A DNA stretch of 64,000 bases, from positions 496,001 to 560,000 of the forward strand of contig JAHQIY010000006.1 of NCBI GenBank assembly GCA_019054805.1, given 5' to 3'. The stretch's first letter is position 1; each line of letters opens with the position of its first letter. The notes under the pieces are model-generated. The model did not search any database. It was not told the origin of the DNA and worked only from the letters and a program-made list of their open reading frames with translations. Shown here piece after piece: positions 1 to 11,454 of this stretch. Source of the DNA: Brachionus manjavacas (lineage: Eukaryota > Rotifera > Eurotatoria > Ploima > Brachionidae). The position numbers were made by a program, and so were the translations under genes.

Positions 1-170
1 AAAAGTATTAATAAATAAGAATTTTAAATGATTTAAAAAAAGTTGACTTTTATACCTTATCGTATTTTTTTTATTTTAATTGAGTTTTTTAAAAAGCTTG
101 TTTTAAAATGAATTTAATTCGTATTTTTTACTTCTCTTTATTTTACTCTTTTGCTTATTAGGCTTGAATA
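1..170. repeat. Dispersed AT-rich repeat, copy 1
   Basis: This stretch is clearly similar to 4600-4820. Shared landmarks in the same order are ATGATTTAAAAAAAGT, TAATTGAGTTTTT, TCGTATTTTTTAC and TTTACTCTTTTGC. No coding sequence is visible. It may be the end of a transposon cut by the window edge. Confidence 0.6.
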
Positions 171-375
171 AATAAAGACATATATTTGACGTGATACTAA
201 ATTTTTAAGCTGCTACAAGTAAAAAAATGATACCAATTTTATTTTTATGATAGCAAAAAAAATTAAATTTATTTTTCAAATTTTATTGATTAAATTTTCC
301 ATAAAAATTTTTTTTGTAATTTTATGTGAAGTTACGTAAACGATATCAAATGGTTTACCGGTTGGCATAATTTAA

Positions 376-507
376 ACAGATTTTGCAAAAGCTTTCGATA
401 CAGTCTCTCATAGAAAGCTTCTGTATAAATTCGAATTTTTCGGGTTTGGTGAAGGCCTGATAAATTGGACAAAGACGTTTCTTTTAGATCGATACTTGAA
501 CGCTGTC
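376..507 (+). pseudogene. LINE reverse transcriptase fragment (plus strand)
   Basis: The plus strand reads as 44 codons of the reverse-transcriptase block TDFAKAFDTVSHRKLL, followed by a helix ending LLDRYLNAV. This is the FxKAFDxVxH motif of CR1/Jockey-type LINEs. There is no start codon or full domain. It abuts, at 508, a later part of the same kind of protein on the opposite strand, so the remnant has been rearranged by inversion. Confidence 0.75.
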
Positions 508-1379
508 TTAATAAGCCCAACATTCTATTTGCTTTAGTCCATTTTAAATCACTTTGTATGTAAATACATAAATCTCTTTCAAAGTTTGAACCAATCTTAT
601 AATCAAACTCTGGATTTTTATTGCCAATATGAACAACTCTGCATTTATCTATATTTAACAGAGTCGACCACTCTTTTGACCATTTAAAAACTTTATCTAT
701 ATCTGATTGTAAGTTATAAATCTTGTAGTGATGGGTCTTTACTTAACTAATTTTGTTTAGTCAGCTAAAATTAAGGCGACAAGAATTAGTTAACTAAATT
801 TTGGTCGACTTATTGTTAGTTTTGTCGAATTAGTTCCAGATGTTTTTGCGATGCAGATCTCGAGATTAGTATTATTTTAAGAAAAAAATAGTTGTTGTGG
901 GACGAGTGAGATATCTAAGTGAGACAATATAGGGATAGCGGGAAATTATGGGGGACGCGAGATAAAATAGGAATATTGAGAGAAAAAATGAAATTTTATA
1001 AAAAATTTATTCAACTTTTTTTTATGGAAAATTTAATAATAATGAAGAAAAAATACACACAATCAAATTACAAAAAAAAACAATGCCAATTTCTTTAAAG
1101 TTTAAGTCTAAGTTATAAATAATATTTTGTAAAAATTTTCTCATAATAATTGAATTTAAAAATTAAACTTTAGTTATTAATTTTAGTTTTTTAAACTTAA
1201 GTCGACAAAAAATTAGCTAACTAAAAATTATTAATTATTGTTGAGATCTTTGTGTCATCAACATAAACTTCACAGTGGCGTTGTACTATATTTAAAATAT
1301 TGTTTATGTAAATAATAGAGAAGAGAGGACCTAGCACTAAACCATGGGGAACTCCACTTTTAACTTCTACCCAACTTTA
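508..1379 (-). pseudogene. LINE reverse transcriptase remnant split by a MITE
   Basis: On the minus strand 1379-1245 reads SGVPHGLVLGPLFSIIYINN and then the catalytic block YVDDTKIST. The protein resumes at 728-508 with LQSDIDKVFKWSKEWSTLL, which normally follows the active site, and ends near MLGLL. The two parts fit together, so 729-1244 was inserted later. The frame is decayed (PQGS has become PHGL) and the product is surely inactive. Confidence 0.75.
729..1244. mobile_element. Non-autonomous DNA transposon (MITE) inside a LINE
   Basis: About 515 bp interrupt a reverse-transcriptase frame. Near both ends lies an imperfect inverted repeat: 786-812 begins TTAGTTAACTAAATTTTGG and 1198-1224 is its degenerate reverse complement, both including GTCGACTTA. 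The left end carries a second, partial copy of the motif. There is no open reading frame and no target duplication I can be sure of. The superfamily is not determined. Confidence 0.5.
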
Positions 1380-1669
1380 GTTGGTATTCCCCTATTACTA
1401 CTCTTTGAGAAAGATACTTTGACTATTTGTTTTGTTAATTTTGTGAATAATTTTGTTAGTTTATGTCTAAATTTTTTTTTGTTTCATATTGTTTAATTTC
1501 AACCAAAACTATTTAAAATTTGAATAAATATTTTTAATCTGACCAAAAAAATGGAAAACAGAGCGTATGAGAAATAGCAAATCTGGTCTTAAGCATTTTT
1601 TCAAATGTATAAACAAAAATTTAGCAATTTAGCAAAGAATTAAAAATCATGTGGATTTTTCAAAAAAAT

Positions 1670-1810
1670 TATATGTGTTACCATGTGATTGCAGTTGCAG
1701 CTCATCAGAAACTAGTGGAAATACCTTTAAAGTTCAAAAATGTTCCTTTGGCTCAAAAAAAAAAGGCTGGTAGGCCTCCAAAAGCTAAAAAAGCTCTTGT
1801 AATGCAGTGA
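1670..1810 (+). pseudogene. MULE-type transposase C-terminus (SWIM zinc finger and AT-hook tail)
   Basis: The plus strand from 1676 reads CYHVIAVAAHQKLVEI, then GRPPKAKKALVMQ and a stop at 1808-1810. A C-x-H pair in a CxHxxAV context followed by a GRPxKxxKAL basic tail is the usual end of Mutator-like transposases. Upstream codons in this frame are interrupted, so only the C-terminus survives. Confidence 0.55.
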
Positions 1811-2072
1811 TTTTTTTGTTTTGTTTTTTTTTTAATTAGACTAAAATTACAATATTTGGCGTTTTTTTAATTTTATTTAATATACAAAAAATGACAAATT
1901 TAGGTAAAAATTAGCAAAAATATACTGGTTAATTTTATATTAAATAAATTAGTCACAAAATTACAATTTTAGACAAAAATTAACAAATTTTGAATATTTT
2001 TTGGTCTATTAATTAACAAATTTAGCAATTTAGACTTTGCATACAATACAAGTTAAAGATTCTGGGCGATAA

Positions 2073-2788
2073 TTCTGGGGGACTGCATATCAAATTAGCA
2101 AGTATTAAAATAAAACATTTAAAATAACAATATCAAAATAACCAAAAAAAAAATAACAAGTGTCAAAACAACTAATTGAAAATAGCGTGCATCAAAATAA
2201 CATCACTTTTACATGTTGTTCAAAATAACAAATAAATTAAAATCTAATCAAAATAACATAATACTAATTAAAAATTACGAATGGAGAGTTTGACTCAATT
2301 TATTAATTCTTTAACACTTAATAAGCCTGTTAAAGCTTTTGTTACATTATCACAGAAAAAAGGAAAACTTTTTTTTTAATAACAGGAAAAAGAGCTCGAG
2401 CTCAAGCCACTTAAAATTATTATAAACTATTGAAAAGGAAAACAAATAATTCTTTTTTTCTTTTTTTAATTTTGTAAAATTCTTATATTAAAATATTAAA
2501 AAATTTTTTTTGTATTAAATAAATGAAGTATTAATCAGTCGATTACGATAAGGGCGCAAGCCTGTTTATTAACATGATTTGCTGAAAAAAAAAATGATTT
2601 GCTGATTCTATTGATTTAACTATTTACTTTTTTTATGTCATTTTAATAAAGATATTTTGATACTATTATTTTGATATTCGTTATTTTGACACTTGTCATT
2701 TTAATGTAATGTTTTTTTAATCTTGTTTTTTTGAAACAGTGTCAATTTGATACATTTATTTTAATAACTGGTATTTTGATAATTTACC
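2073..2788. mobile_element. Element with long, motif-rich terminal inverted repeats, possibly MULE-like
   Basis: The left arm (2073-2280) is built from repeats of about TCAAAATAAC and the right arm (2620-2788) is its degenerate reverse complement. Outer ends align as TATCAAATTAGCAAGTATTA against TATCAAAATACCAGTTATTA. Inside, a short frame at 2281 reads MESLTQFINSL and AFVTLSQKKGKLFF and then stops; it faintly resembles a FLYWCH-type transposase start. The segment 2515-2590 matches LINE 3' ends at 7.0 and 14.2 kb. Confidence 0.45.
2515..2590 (+). repeat. LINE 3'-end repeat, copy 1
   Basis: ATTAAATAAATGAAG, then TTAATCAGTC, then AGCCTGTTTATTAAC. The reverse complement of the same block lies at 6955-7030 and 14228-14285, there directly downstream of reverse-transcriptase C-termini on the minus strand. 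It is therefore read as the 3' untranslated end of that LINE family, here on the plus strand. Confidence 0.5.
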
Positions 2789-2911
2789 TTCTGGGGAGAG
2801 AATCTAGAGCCCCCTTTATGTAATGATGTTACATTCTCTTGCTACCAAACTTTTGGTTACTCTCCTGAAATTAACGATTTTCTGAAAAGGATTAAGAGAG
2901 GAAAAGCAAAC

Positions 2912-3538
2912 GATTTAGCACAATTTTTTTGTTGTTAAATAAACTAGATATCAATCATTTTGATGTCAATTTGATTATGGATCACTTTTAAATATTGAAT
3001 GTCTATTAACTACCACATTTTACAAAATGTGGTAGAATCCGAAAAATCCGAAAAGTGAGAAAGAGGTATTTTACGAAAAATTGCGTAAATTTTCAGGATT
3101 TTGAGATAATTTTGGTTAAATTTGTTAAAATGTGTCTTACATAATTGTCTTTTTTTTTTTTCGAAAAATCGAAAATTTAAAATAGTTTTTTTTTATAATA
3201 ATTTAAAAATAACTATTTTTTTAACCAATTTATGAAAAAAAAACTTTTTAAATTTTCGATTTTTCGAAAAAAAAAGACATCTTTTCAAAAATTTTGAATT
3301 TTAAATTGGCCGTTTTGAATTTTACCAAATTTAACCAAAATTATCTCAAAATCCTGAAAATTTACGCAATTTTTCGTAAAATACCTCTTTCTCACTTTTC
3401 GGATTTTTCGGATTCTACCACATTTTGTAAAATGTGGTAGTTAATAGACATTCAATATTTAAAAGTGATCCATAATCAAATTGACATCAAAATAATTGAT
3501 ATCTAGTTTATTTAGCAACAAAAAAATTGTGCTAAATC
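2912..3538. repeat. 627-bp near-perfect long hairpin (inverted repeat)
   Basis: The sequence from GATTTAGCACAA at 2912 to about 3125 recurs as its reverse complement ending GTGCTAAATC at 3538, with only about two mismatches over some 215 bp. Similarity continues, more weakly, toward a centre near 3225. Each arm also holds the small palindrome CCACATTTTACAAAATGTGG. No open reading frame or target duplication is visible. It fits a foldback element or hairpin MITE. Confidence 0.85.
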
Positions 3539-4599
3539 TAGATAAATTTTCTATAAAAAATTTGTACAAGATTAAACAATGCCGATTCAGAGAAAGAATT
3601 TAGGCGTAGGAAATTATAATCTAGAATTGACCCAATATGTACGCCGTAAAGACAAGCTATGGTCTTGCTTTTAGAAGTTTAAGTATTTATTAAATTACGC
3701 GTTACGTTAAAGCATGGTTTTTCCACTGGAAGATGAAAATTTGGCATAATAAATTTAGTTTTGCATTTTTTTAAAATAAGAGTGTTAATGAACTCATTTC
3801 AAAAACAAACTAAATGCTCGAACATTTATAGACCAAAAAAGTGTAAGCAAGTCAAGGTAAATTTTTTTTTTCAATTTTCAATTTGCTCAAAAATTCCATA
3901 ACAAAATTTAAATTCTTAATAAAAATATGGCTTTTGAACTGCAGATTTTTCTGTAACTTTAAAAGGTGAAACAAACAATGTTTCATTTAGCAGTCCAATT
4001 TAAGAAAAAATTCAAATAAATATTTCCCAAAAAATTGATTGTTTTTAATCAAGCTGTATGTTAACTAAGAAATGAAAAAAAATTTTTACAATTGTAACGA
4101 TGACAGAATTTTAACACTAAAAAAAATAAATTTACAAATTAAAATTTACTGATTTGAATAGATCATAGAGACAAGTAATAAATATCTAACAAAATTTCGT
4201 ATTTTTTTTTATCATTAATATTTTCCTGTAAAAAAATTAATCTTTTTTGTTGAATTTAGTGAAACATATTTTGTTTCATGTTGTTTCACCGTCAAATTTT
4301 AAAAAGCTCAATTTTGTCAATTTAAATTAATGAAAAAGAATTTTATTTTTGTAATTATGGAAAGGTTTGTATGAAATATTACAATACCCAATTTAATTGC
4401 ATCGCATATTTACACAGTTTTTAATTTATAGAGCTTTCAAATTTCAATTTAAAATAATTGCAAAAAATGCAATGCAATTAAAGGGTTTTGAAAATTGAAC
4501 AAAAATTTTTCTTTGTCTCAACTAATATGTGAACTTAATTTATTATTTGATATTTATTTCCGAACCTTGGCTTGATAAAAATGTGTAAACACAAGTTTT

Positions 4600-4820
4600 A
4601 AATATTGTATGTTCAAAATATTTATTCTAATTTAGTTTTTAATGATTTAAAAAAAGTGGACTTTGATGCCTGATTAAAACTTTTTTGTGATAATTGAGTT
4701 TTTAAGAAATCTTTTTTAATATGTATTTAAATCGTATTTTTTACTCTATTTTTTAAATAAATTTCTATTTTTTTCTTTCTTTCTCTAAATTTTACTCTTT
4801 TGCCTATGGGACTGAAATCA
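4600..4820. repeat. Dispersed AT-rich repeat, copy 2
   Basis: It matches 1-170 in the same orientation with the same ordered landmarks, and has an extra TTTCTTTCTTTC tract. It is non-coding. Confidence 0.6.
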
Positions 4821-4932
4821 AAAAATACCAATAATATTAATCAATAATAAAGGTTTGATATTTAAAAAATTAAATTTTCTAGACAAACATTTAAATCATT
4901 TATTCTGTCAGTTTTTCGTCATTTGATAGAAT

Positions 4933-4965
4933 GTTCAGGTATATACTGGTTCATACTACCTGAAC
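4933..4965. repeat. Short perfect stem-loop
   Basis: GTTCAGGTA is separated by 15 nt from TACCTGAAC, a 9-bp stem. It is unusually GC-rich for its surroundings. It may be the end of an element, but no partner was found. Confidence 0.4.
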
Positions 4966-5329
4966 ATACCTGTACTTCAGAATTGGCATTCAAGGTAGTT
5001 TCAGATAAACTTACCACTTCCTCCTATACATTTCAAATAATAAAGCAGTTTAATAAAATAGTGTTTTGATAAAATTTTCATATTTTATTTATATAAACTG
5101 TCCAAACCGTGGTCTCATGCATCTAATTTTTAAAATTTTGGCAATTTAAGCTCAGATAATTTTTTTCTGATTACATCAACATTAAGGCGCTCATAAAAAT
5201 AATAAAAATAATAAAACTAATTTATAAACAATTTTTTTCAAGTATTTCTCAGAAAGCTACCGGCTTCAATTAAAATAAAAATCATAAGACAGACCTAGAT
5301 TTTGTGAAATAAAAATATTTTTGAGGGAT

Positions 5330-5700
5330 GTACTTTTTGAAAAATTAAAGTTTATGATCAAAATCAAAATTTTTAGTTTTTGATTTAAAAAAAGGTATTT
5401 TTTATCAATTTTTTATTAATAAATTAAACATGATTTGTTAAATCTTTTTATAGAAGAAAATTTTAATATCATTTAAAGCCTTAATTTGGATAATGTGGAG
5501 TTTAAATTTGTCTCTAAAATTTTACATATAAAGATCTAAGAAGAATAAATTAAAGATCAATTTGAAAAAAATGATTTTTTTTTTTTTATTAAAATAATAA
5601 ACATTTTGTTTAATTTAAAAAAAATTATTAAGATTTTAATCTATTAAGTTTTGATCATGTGATTATGTTCATTAACTTCAAGTTTCCGTACTTTTCAACT
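5330..5700 (+). repeat. Dispersed repeat family B, copy 1
   Basis: Ordered landmarks are a TTTTTGATTT...AAAAAGGTA block, TATCAATTTTTTATTAA, ATATCATTTAAAG followed by TAATTTGG, then AAGATCAATTTGAA and a terminal GATCATGTGATTATG. The same series occurs inverted at 8130-8465 and direct at 54240-54660. No protein is encoded. Confidence 0.6.
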
Positions 5701-6954
5701 GTGCTTAGTAGAAATATGTCTGATTTTTTTTATTAAATAAATTTTATTTAATAATAAATTTTTCCCGTAAATTATCATAAAAAAAATGAATTAAACAAAA
5801 AATTATTTTAGACCTTCACGTTGGAGAGAAGTATTTTTTTCATTAGCTAATTTTTTTTTGTTGCAGTAAAATTATTCTTTATCATCCTTGATAGCTTTTG
5901 GATTCTTTATACCATTATTTAATTATACCATTCTTTATACCATACTTTAAGCAATAATGTATAAAGATGACTTAAATGTTGATTTTTTTTCGGTGCACTT
6001 GTATCCCTCTTTAGTTTACTTAGTTAAATTAAATGACCACAAGTGTCCTTCATTTGAGTCATTAGTTTTCTGTAAAGCACTTTCCATATCACTTTTAGTT
6101 TCATATTATTCATAGGTTTTTCTTTTAAAATTACTTTTCACAATGGTTTATTTTTAAATTAAATTTTCCCCATTTAAAATATTTTTTATTAAATTATATC
6201 ATTATAATTTAATATAGATTATCACTTAAAAAAATTTTTGTTAGGTGATAATTAAATGATCTTGCTGAGGAAAAAAATAGGAATAAGAAAAAATAATTAG
6301 AACATAAATGAATAAATTTTTTGATCTTTTCAAATTCAAATTTTTAATAATTTTTAATAATTTCACATGCAACTGCAACAAAGATATAAAATTTTTTTTT
6401 GCATTGTCTATTAATAACCTTTTCGCCAACCAAAAAAATTAGAGGAATTGGGTGTCAAACATTTCGAACATACCCATTAACAAAATATCTTTAAGTGATG
6501 AAAATTATTTTCACATAAACCTTTTAAATGTCAAAAAATAACACATATTCTGAAAGAGCATACATTTTTCTTCTAGAAAATGGTATTTTTGATTATAAGA
6601 AAAAATGCAATGGAAAGATTTAAGGTTAAAATTCTAATATTGTTCTCTTTTTTTTCTTGAGCCTAGTCCTAGTGTAAATATCAAAAGCAGTCAAATTGAA
6701 TTTTTTGAAATTAGAAAGGTTTCATAAATTTCAAACTCTAATTTATGGCAATTTTTAAGTTCATAAACATAATCACATGATCAAAACTTAATAGATTAAA
6801 ATCTTAATTAAAATGATGAAATAAGCTATTTTAAAATATCTTTAATTAAACAAAAAATCTTTATTATTTTAATTTAAGAAGATTTTATTTAATTCCAATT
6901 GATCTTCAAGATCTTTAAAAAATACAATTTATTTCTCAACAATAATAAAAAATT
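5701..6954. other. AT-rich stretch with an inverted end of family B
   Basis: 6755-6815 is the reverse complement of 5640-5700 (core CATAATCACATGATC), so the two mark opposite ends of one element or two inverted copies. Nothing coding is seen between them. Confidence 0.45.
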
Positions 6955-7126
6955 CAAGGTTAATCAACAGGCTAGTGCCCATATCTTTTTCAAGACTGAT
7001 TAACACTTCATTTATTTAATAATTTAAAAAATAAAAATCAAATACAAAATATTCTTTTTTTCAAAAAAAACTCAAATTTTACATAAAAAATAAAAAATAT
7101 AAGAAAACTCATTTAAATTATATTTT
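6955..7126 (-). repeat. LINE 3' untranslated region, copy 2
   Basis: It directly follows, on the minus strand, the reverse-transcriptase C-terminus at 7127-7567. It holds AGCCTGTTGATTAACC and the ATTAAATAAATGAAG block shared with 2515 and 14228. Confidence 0.5.
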
Positions 7127-7567
7127 TTAGTTAAATTTAAAATTTTTGTAAAATAAATCAAATTTATCGAATAATTTACACGCTTTTTTGTAAATTAAGT
7201 TTATATTATTAAAAACAGACATTTTAAAGTGATTAAAAGTTAAATTGATTTTTTCAATAACAAAATTATTAATTAATTTTGGAAAAAAATAAGAAAATGT
7301 CATTTCACCAAATTTTGATCTAGCCCCATTCTGTACCAATTTATCCGAATTCCGTAAATTCCATTTTAATTTTCTTGAATAATTTGTTTGAAGTAGATCT
7401 TTTAAGATTGTAGGTGCATTATCAAATTTCATAATTTTAAATGAAAAAGTTAATAATTTTGATAAAAAACGATGTTGAAAGGAAAATAAATTATATTTTT
7501 CTAAGAAATTATTTACAGTATTAAAGTCTTTACCAAAAAAATCAGATTTAAAAAACTTATTTCTCAT
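7127..7567 (-). pseudogene. LINE reverse transcriptase C-terminal fragment
   Basis: A 146-codon open frame, most of it homologous to the end of LINE ORF2. It contains KWNLRNSDKLV, a basic/hydrophobic block SKFGEMTFSYFFPKLINNF (the usual YNLR...RTxxGxxxFxxRxPxLWNxLP end of Jockey/CR1-like polymerases), and a tail with FNNINLIY that recurs at 14.4 kb. The catalytic domain is missing. A 3' UTR follows. Confidence 0.65.
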
Positions 7568-7779
7568 GGAAAAACAATTAAATTTTGATTAAATTTTAAC
7601 ATAAACAAGTTTTAAATGTTATTTTAATTAAAAAACATTATCTAATCTACTTTGAGATAGAAAAGTGTCTTTTATTAAAAAATCATGCGGTTTTAAAATA
7701 AGATAAATTTTCAAAATCTTTATCATTAAAAGAACTACAACTTTCTAAATATTTACAAAACAACTTAAAACTTTAAAAT

Positions 7780-7935
7780 GCATCTTTGAACGTAATTTTT
7801 TCAGTCTCCATTTCTGCTGAACATTTTCTTGAATTTCAATCTGATTTGGTCGGGAAACCAAATTAACAATTTCTTTATCTGTTATCGGTTCACTTATTGA
7901 TTCACTATATTCTATAAAATCTTTAGCTGTGCAGA
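7780..7935 (-). pseudogene. Possible pogo/Tigger-type transposase tail
   Basis: The minus strand reads FCTAKDFIEYSESI, then SEPITDKEIVNLVSRP and a basic end. The pattern of an acidic patch followed by LTDEEI-V is common near the C-terminus of pogo/Tigger (CENP-B-like) transposases. No DDE region is visible nearby. The call rests on a short motif only. Confidence 0.35.
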
Positions 7936-8129
7936 AATGATCATCAATAATTTAATTTATTTAATAACTGAAAAAAACAATAAATTATAAACTGATAATG
8001 CATTTTTTTACAATGCTATGAATGCCGAATTAAATCCATACATATTGTGCGATTAAGAGGGGGTGTTTAGCATGTAGATAGATTGTAAATAGCCATGCGC
8101 CTTTAATTTTTGACCGAATAATAGATTTG

Positions 8130-8465
8130 TACGGATTAAGGCGAGTTGGATGTATTTGAAAATTTTAAAGATAAATTTAAACTCCACATTATGGTATCCA
8201 AATTATGGCTTTAAATGATATCAAATTTTAATATTAACTAAAATTTATTACAGCAAACCAGAGACAAATTTTGTATGGCAAAATTTCAAAATAATGATTA
8301 AGATTTTATTTTTACTTCAGGTTAAAATTCATATTATCTTCATGGTTTCTTCTTTATGTTTTGTAAAGTCTAGTAATTTTTTAATAAAAAATTGATAAAA
8401 ATACCTTTTTTTAAAATCAAAACTAAAAATTTTGATTTGAAATTTATATTGATGATAAGCTTCAA
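8130..8465 (-). repeat. Dispersed repeat family B, copy 2 (inverted)
   Basis: The reverse complement carries the family landmarks: AAAAAGGTATTTTTATC, ATATCATTTAAAGCCATAA and the GTGGAGTTTAAATTT block also found near 5490-5510. Confidence 0.55.
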
Positions 8466-8530
8466 TTTGCCTAAGATTTTATTTATTTGTTTTCTTTACC
8501 GAGCTAGAGCTCCTTCAGAATAAATTATAA
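8466..8530 (-). repeat. LINE 3' end (GAGCTCGGTA type)
   Basis: The reverse complement reads GAGCTCTAGCTCGGTAAAGA and then AAACAAATAAATAAA. It matches 21880-21915, which follows a reverse-transcriptase fragment on the plus strand. Confidence 0.5.
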
Positions 8531-8831
8531 AAAAAACATAAAATAAAAATAAAGCTAGATAAAATAAGATCAAATAAAATTTTGTTCCATGTTCTTTGAC
8601 TAAAATGTATATATTTTAAAAAGCTTTAGCTCGTCACAAATAAACAAACTAAAAAATCAGAATTGTGGAATTCTTTGGAATGTAGAATAAAGTTTCCCTT
8701 TTCTATCCATGTTACAGGTGCTCATTTCTTTTTCCAACACCTTTTTGAGCAACGGTCTCGATCTGACACAGGGCTTAAAAAAACTTAGATTTTAATTTTT
8801 TCTGATGAATGAAATAGCGAACAAAAAGGGA

Positions 8832-9413
8832 TGTTCCTAAAACGCGGAATGCGAAATTCTGCAATTAATAAATCAGTTGTATTTCTTAAATGCAGAATTC
8901 TGCATTTTATTAAAATTACTTTGAGGAATCAAAAAGTTTTTAATTTAATTGAAAAATTTTTAAAGTGAAAAAAATTATTCAAAATATTTAGAAGAGTTGC
9001 TTTTAGATGATTATTCTAAATTTATCAAAGAAATTTTGGATAAGAAAATTATAATTAGGGAAACATGGTTCAAACCGACCAGAGTGAACTCAGTGACTTG
9101 TTCTTGAATAATTTCAATTTTGAAGAATTAATAATGCATTTTAATAAGAGAACTTGGATACTGGTATCATTTTACATGCGCTAATGTAAGAACTTATCAC
9201 AGACAAGGAAAAAGTAAAACTTGGTCATGCTTTAAATGCAAGCCTTAATTTAACTAAAATTTCTTGACAAGAACTTATTTAAATATAATGTTACAGAATA
9301 ATTTGTACTTAAAATAAATTACTTTAAATGTGTCTTTTTTATTCCGCTTTTATATTCCGCAAAATAATTTTTATATTTATCAAATAAATTCCGCATTCCG
9401 GGTTTTAGGGACA
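8832..9413. mobile_element. MITE with TGTYCCTAAAAC terminal repeats
   Basis: Left end TGTTCCTAAAACGCGGAATG and, inverted at the right end, TGTCCCTAAAACCCGGAATG, giving a 582-bp element. No open frame longer than a few dozen codons. I see no target duplication, so the superfamily is open. Confidence 0.65.
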
Positions 9414-11454
9414 ATCTTTAAAAAAAAGGATTACACACATCAATGTATAAATATAGTAAAAGTGCATATATGTCAAATTTTTTTATTCCATAAATGAACT
9501 TTAAGTTCTAAATGTACAATTAAAAAAACAAAAACCCTTAAATTCAAAATTTTTAGCTGGTTTTTTTGTGTTTTATTTTTTTACTAAATTAGCAAAAATA
9601 TTTGTTGAAAAAAACAAAATTAGATTTTTTAGTTAAATTTTTTACAAAAAAAAAAATTCTTTAATAAACAATAAATAAGTTTTTTTAATTAGTAGTTAAT
9701 TTATACTTTTTCCAAAAAATAAGACTCAAATGCAAGACATGTTATTTTCAGTTTTTTTACATTGTTAACAAGAGATATTGTAATTTCACAGCATTATTAC
9801 TGATACTCTGCATCTCCAACATTATTCCATATTGTTAAAAAATTCGAAAAAAAAATTTTTAGTTTTTGACTGCTTAAAAACAAAAGCATTTTTTTATTTA
9901 AAGGTAAATTTTTTAATCATTGTTTTAATAAAATATTAATACAAATTTTCTTTTTTTAAATATTGAGTTTCAAGCTAATTCCATAATCAGACAAATTTTT
10001 TGTTAAGATACATGATGGTTAGAGGTTTCAAAATACTGGTAACATCACTAACTTACTTAATTTTTTTTTTTGAAATTTATCACTAAAAAAATGAAGAAAT
10101 GTATTCTAAAAATTTCATTTCTAAAAAAATGAAAAAATTCCACTCAGCCAAACTGAGCTCAAGATTTTAAAAATTTCAAAGTTTCTTAGATCTTTTAATC
10201 ATATTTATTTTAATTAATTGATTTAAGTGTTCATAATAAAAGGATAATAAGCTAGAATCAATGGCACTATTCTAATTGTTGTATTTGAATTGCTAATTTT
10301 TTACCATTCTAAATTTAAATAGATTATTTTGTCTAGATGTTTAACTAGAAGTAAATTTGAGAATTTCGAGTTGCATGTCAAGTGATCAGGCTCAAGTTTG
10401 AGGATTTAGCAAAATAAATAAATTCTGTAATTTTTTGGCAAAATCAATGCTTTGAAAAATTTTAATTAAAAAATTTAAAATGTTGCTTCGGCGTGGGTTG
10501 TTTTAACAATAAATTTAAATGTTATAAAATGCTAAATGAATCTGATTAAATAAATTTGAATTTGAATTTTTTGCTTGATGATGATGAAAATTGTTTTGAT
10601 TTTTATTGAGTTTTGAATTTAAAGAATTAGCTTGGTTTATATCTGACATTCTTTTGGTTAAGTTTACTTATTCGTTGGGGTAATTCGATATTGTGTCACA
10701 TGACTTTCTTTAAAAAAAGATTTAAGAAAATAAAAAAATAAGAATTTTTCTGCTTAATATTCATTAAATAACATTTAAGAAAGAGAAAAAAAAGTAAATT
10801 TATTAGAAAAATGTCAATCAAAGTGTTTTTAAATTTTTTAAAATTTACAAAAATTTTATTTGTCTTTTTGTTTACATTGATTGACTGATTTTTGAGGAGA
10901 CCGAAAAGATTGATAAGCAATCAAAAGACAAAAAAAAACTTTCTATTTTAAAATAAATAAACTTTTTAAAAAAAATTTAATTTCTCACCTTTATCCCATA
11001 TCAAAAAGAAATAAATGAATGAACTCAGTAAAATTTTTTAATTAGCAAACAAGTTATGTGCAAAAGAAATCTAATTGTAATTCTAAAAATAATTGAGAAC
11101 AGACTCAGATAGTTTGGAACAAACCTCATTCCTTTCACCTCAATTTTGAAATTCTTTTAAAGTTTTTTTTTTTTAAATTTTAGAATTCAAATTTTTAAAT
11201 ATTCAACAAGTTGCAGTTGCAATTTTTTTTTAAATGATTTGAAATAAGTATTTCGATTAGAATGGAAAATTTATTTTTTATAGACAGGTGTTAATGGATT
11301 GCTACATTTAATGGTTTTTTTTTGTCTTTTGATAAATAAATTGATCTATTTATAGTTAATTTAAAAAAGATTTAAATTGAGCATTAATATTTTATTTATA
11401 CATTTATTTTGTTAAAATCCATATGACCAACATTTTTCATAAGAAGTGGTAGGA
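9414..11454. other. AT-rich stretch without genes
   Basis: Homopolymer-rich DNA. The only longer open frame (10696-10920, minus) is made almost wholly of Leu, Phe, Lys and Asn as expected by chance at this composition. Confidence 0.55.

Larger units (their letters stand above)
3539..5329. other. AT-rich stretch without genes
   Basis: No credible coding sequence. A weak inverted repeat around GGTGAAACAA/TTGTTTCACC lies at about 3960-4300. The dispersed repeat at 4600-4820 and the hairpin at 4933-4965 are listed separately. Confidence 0.6.

Noticed and set aside
10696..10920. 74-codon minus-strand frame rich in Leu/Phe/Lys
   Set aside because: Composition matches chance at this AT content. 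No motif or homologous copy in the window.
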